A program made the position numbers and the translations under genes. A stretch of 64,000 nucleotides of DNA from Pseudeuparius sepicola (Eukaryota; Arthropoda; Insecta; Coleoptera; Anthribidae): positions 32,339,278 to 32,403,277 of the forward strand of contig OY987302.1 of NCBI GenBank assembly GCA_963920635.1. Reading direction: 5' to 3'. The notes beneath the pieces are model-generated. The model was not told where the DNA came from, ran no database searches, and was given only the letters and a program-made list of their open reading frames with translations. This document shows, piece by piece, positions 60,340 to 64,000 of the stretch; position 1 is the first letter of the stretch; each line of letters opens with the position of its first letter.

Positions 60340-63300
60340 TGTGCTTTTAATGACGATTTTGGGACACTTTACTGCCGATTTCAAGAAAAATCAGTTCTTG
60401 TATATTTCGGGTTTGAAGGAAAAATTTCCATTTCACTTTTTGCGTAGTAGCGTCGGCGATCGATATTCCGTGTGTTTTTTTTGTGTACGGACTTGAGTAT
60501 AAATTCGGCGGCGACTTTTGCCTTTGGGTCTATGTGCCACCATCCGTTCCTGAACAACAAGGGGTAAGAATTTGATCATTTATCTATTTTTATTTGCTTA
60601 TAATTTGCCTATATCATCATGTGTACTTGCTAAGTGTTTATTTGCCAATAATTTTTAGACAGAAATTGCATTATCTATTTTTTCTTGTTTTTTATGGTTA
60701 CAGACCATTGTTTATGCTACATTTAGTGTAGTAGTTTGTGGATTTTTGAAATCTGAATTTTGTTTGACTACCTGCTTGAAACTTAAATCACGTATTTTAT
60801 TTTCCACTGTATGTCGAATTTTTCTAAGAATTAAGTTGTATTTTTAGTCGTGCTTGCTTGCAGGTCTGCCCAGTTCAAAATTTTGACTGAAGTACTTATT
60901 GTTTTGTTTAAAGAAAATTCACAGCAGGGAAAATTACTAGTGAAAGGAAATGGGAAATAATTTTATCCTTGGATAATAAAGTACCTTTGTACAAATTTGA
61001 GTTTCCTGTTTTTCCTATTCCAACAGTCATTAGGTAATTCAATTTTTGTTTTTGTTAATTCTGTCTAAATTTTACTGGGTTGTGTTCTTGGCATTATTGA
61101 TCAAATTCGAACCTTGCCCGTTGTATATAGGAAGCGGTTGGGACACAAAGTACCACGGGAGTTTTTTTGTTTATTATCACTTCTGTTAAAGTTAAGTTTT
61201 CTCCTCCCAAAAAATTCCACGTTTTTGTAAATTTTAAATTTTTAATATTCATAAAAAATATATATAGACCTTTCTTTTTGACCTACATTTATTAATTAAA
61301 TAATTTATTACGTCACTATATTTTTTTTTTTGAAAAGAATAATGAATTAATTTCATCCATTGGTATTTGGTAAAATTTTAGTAACGATTCTCACGCAGTA
61401 AAATTTTCAAATATCAAATTTTGCCTCAATTCAATAACACATTTTTGGTGATATTTTTTCTCTCTTGTTTTCCCATATACCCTACCACACGAGCTCAAGG
61501 ACAAGACCTGCGAAGACGACATTGCACATTGCACACTGCACGTTGCACATTGGTTTTGGTCGAGGAAGCTCCCAACACCGGAAAACGTCAGGAAAAACGA
61601 AGCAAACCAAGCAAAGAAGACCCTGCTAAGCCTGCCAACAGCTCAACTTAAAGAAGGAGGGTAACACTCTTTTATTATTGTAAAAATCGCCAAAAATGTT
61701 ACAGTTTTAACTTCCCACGATTAACTTGAGATTATTGTTAATTATTTTCTTTGTGTTTCTCATGCTCAATTAACAACAATAATTGCTTACTGTGTGATAA
61801 TTTTTTAAATATACTTGTTAATTTTTTTGTGTGTGTGTGTATTATTTCTTGCTAAAAAGGTGACTCAATCTAAGGCCGCTAGTCGGAGCTAAAACTTAAC
61901 GTGTTTGTTGTTGCAAGCTCCTTCGGTGTTGACCTTTTAACAAATTTGGGGATGCACCAGATGCAACTAATTTTAAATGTATTGTGAGTTTCTGTTATTA
62001 CTTATCTAATACTCTTATAGGCGAAAAGTATATGCGTGTTTCCGGGCGGGTGGCGAGTGGCCAAGAACAGACTATGTAAGGTCAGTGCTGCTAGGAAAAT
62101 ATCTAATTTTAAAATAAAAGGTACAGTGAAGGTGGTGACAGCGCCATCTTTCAGCTAATAGAATAAAGACAGCTACTGTACTCTAAAGTAAATATCGGAC
62201 GGTACAGAGTAATATGTATGAAATCACAAACACTGTTTTCTACTATGGAACTTGTAACTTTCACCCAAAGAGGGTGCCGGTTGTACAAAATTCTTAAATA
62301 ATGATAATATTCATAATATTTGTAAAAATAACAGCAATATTAAGAGATTTGTTTCAAAGCTAAAACAATTCTATGACCAGACTCTAAGAAAAATGAAAAC
62401 AACATAATAAATTTCATTTATTTAAATTTATGAAACTTATCCAAAATTCTTAGTATTCTATGTACATGAAAAATTTTACATTTCGTACAATACTGGTTAG
62501 GATTGAAGTTGCTTTCCCTTTTCACGGAAATATTTGAAATTTTTCCGCTTCTGTCACATATGTAGTGGATGTGTAAAAACATAATCTCGTCCTTGCAACG
62601 TAAGTCCATGGTAAATGCTGTACTCGGTATATGTTTAAATTAAATATTTATCATTTAGTTCTTTTTATAGTAATAGTTTTGGTGGTGGTGGTAAATGTGA
62701 GGAAGGATATTAGAAAGTAAATTGAAAAAGTATTTAACTTTGGTAATATCTTGAGATTATTTAATTTTATACATATTAGTAGTAAATTAGAATGTCTGAA
62801 TTTACAAGTGTCTTCGATACTATGAGAGAACTGATTAATACCCTAAATAAAGGTCAGTTAAAACTGTTACCACTGTTATTTTTTAGAATGTGTCAATCCT
62901 TTTGTATTTGGAGAAGAATTGGTTCAAATTGATTGAATCGTATAGAAGGAATAGCGATCTCCAGAAAAAACTTCCTTGTCGAATCCATTACAATAGGAAC
63001 AATGATACAACAGATTTGGATGGTCCACTCCACCAAAAAGTAAATGTCCCATGTGTTTATCTATGTAATTTTGTAATAATACATTATATTTATTAATAAC
63101 GAGAACAATGTGGTTTTAATTACTTTGATCTGAATAATTTAATTTATTGATATATATTTACATGTCATTTAAACATTATTAACAGTTATACTAATATGGT
63201 TACAATTTATGTTCAATACACCTAGAAGATCCTATAATTTCTTATTCCTAGCAATTATTATAATAAAAATTATTATTATTATTATTAAAATCTATAATTA

Positions 63301-63533
63301 TTACATCATATAAGTTTATAATGTTAAGGTAGTAGGTACACTTTCATTTTTGAATTTATGTCTTAGCTTAGCCTATTATTTAGCTGAAATTTTTAAACAT
63401 GACAATTTTTTGATTATACTACGTTTTAAACTATGCAGATAAATTTGATGTTTAAGTTCTTGTAGACACTTCTGGTAGCGTAATAGCCTGGCATGGTATT
63501 GATCCCTGGTGTAGGCAGGCATATTGCAAAATT

Positions 63534-63999
63534 CTAGAGTTGTCGCACAATTTTAGTTAATGGATTGTAGCTAAATAGTTTGTCATGTAATATGAGGCAA
63601 CAGGCAGTGGTCTGAGCTTTTATTTTGGTTGCAGTTTCGAATTCAACGCGCATTATAACAGAACCTGTTTCGATGGAATCTTTTTGATGGGAACAATCTA
63701 TGTAAACTATAGGAACGTTATTGTTTTACGTTTAACAAAATTTTTCGATAATCTTCAAAGAAACCCATAATCATTTTTAGAGGTATACAAACGTTAAAAT
63801 GACCCTCGTCGTTAATTATAGGAGCTGTACCCTCGTTTGGAAACCACCCTGCATTTTGTAGTTTAGTACTCTCATTTGAATTATACGAAAGATAATTTTT
63901 TAATGTGGTAGTAATTCCAACATCCCGTACCGAGTCTATTGTAACACCATTTAGAACATACCTAATTTCTTTAAAGAGAAAAGTTAAACCGTTTTTTAT
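63534..63999 (-). pseudogene. Double-jelly-roll capsid relic, internal deletion
   Basis: From the window edge, minus strand: LTFLFKEIRYVLNGVTIDSV, GITTTLKNYLSY, GHFNVCIPLKMIMGFFEDY. This aligns with the first jelly roll of the 28598-29815 capsid (FLFDSVSYELNGKEIEVV, GTFNVRIPLKHLFGIFNDY). A stop near 63718 and a frame change follow, then IVYIDCSHQKDSIETGSVIM, CCLILHDKLFSYNPLTKIVR, matching its C-terminus. Roughly 180 residues of the middle are missing. The N-terminal part lies outside the window. It shows yet another Polinton-like insertion. Confidence 0.75.
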
Positions 64000-64000
64000 T

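Larger units (their letters stand above)
59206..63533. other. Intergenic, no gene recognised
   Basis: AT-rich host or decayed repeat DNA. Apart from the 5S-like block and hairpins listed separately, I see only short ORFs with no family features (for example 62609-62418 minus, with a C-x2-C pair, YCTKCKIFHV). Confidence 0.4.

Noticed and set aside
61421..61651. ORF with a hydrophobic start and basic tail resembling a small secreted protein
   Set aside because: No ATG in the right place, low-complexity GCACATTGCAC repeats, no homology features.
62793..62935. Possible two-exon small gene (ATG 62793, donor GTCAGT, acceptor TTTTTTAG)
   Set aside because: The joined frame reaches a stop after about 37 codons and has no family features; could be chance.

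Overview
The window looks like insect nuclear DNA. It is AT-rich, has short GT-AG introns, (AT)n and (ATT)n microsatellites, insect-type errantivirus-like gypsy elements with a baculovirus F-like env, and Polinton/Maverick-type capsid genes. I cannot name the order. I recognise no ordinary host gene with confidence: almost everything identifiable is a mobile element, and the elements are nested in one another.

Layout: (1) 1-12834 holds a gag relic, an 852-bp terminal-inverted-repeat element (1719-2570) and a broken env-less gypsy element on the minus strand (element C, about 2600-10000). Element C is interrupted by a hAT relic (itself carrying a foldback repeat), an unidentified insert and a ~980-bp repeat. 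(2) 12835-26330 is a minus-strand errantivirus-like element (element A) with almost identical 426-bp LTRs and a TGTA target duplication. (3) 26335-53296 is a second minus-strand element of related type (element B), abutting A. (4) Inside the env of B sits a 16.5-kb Polinton-like element (27164-43675) with ~0.5-kb inverted repeats starting AGTAGTA and a perfect 6-bp target duplication (AAGATC). (5) 53297-59205 is a plus-strand fragment of a B-like element (D), head-to-head with B. It is interrupted by a 3.7-kb non-autonomous Polinton-like element (E, 54222-57908) and a second copy of the ~970-bp repeat. (6) 59206-64000 has a 5S-rRNA-like sequence, hairpins and, at the window edge, a relic of another double-jelly-roll capsid gene.

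The 16.5-kb Polinton encodes a capsid-and-packaging set: penton-like protein, double-jelly-roll major capsid protein, A32/FtsK-like packaging ATPase, adenain-type protease, small pX/pVI-like protein, DUF8207 protein, two tail-fibre-like proteins and a chromodomain integrase. It also has a BIR-RING (IAP-like) protein and a small protein duplicated in both terminal repeats. I see no protein-primed DNA polymerase B gene.

The two strongest unusual signals are as follows. First, TARG1/OARD1-like macrodomains lie inside the Pol of both errantivirus-like elements, at different places: the protease-RT linker in A and the C-terminus after integrase in B. Second, the terminal repeats of Polinton-like element E contain a ~42-bp array whose units match the ecdysone-receptor palindrome. 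Frameshifts are common even between nearly identical LTRs, and some sit in homopolymers, so part of the damage may be assembly error.
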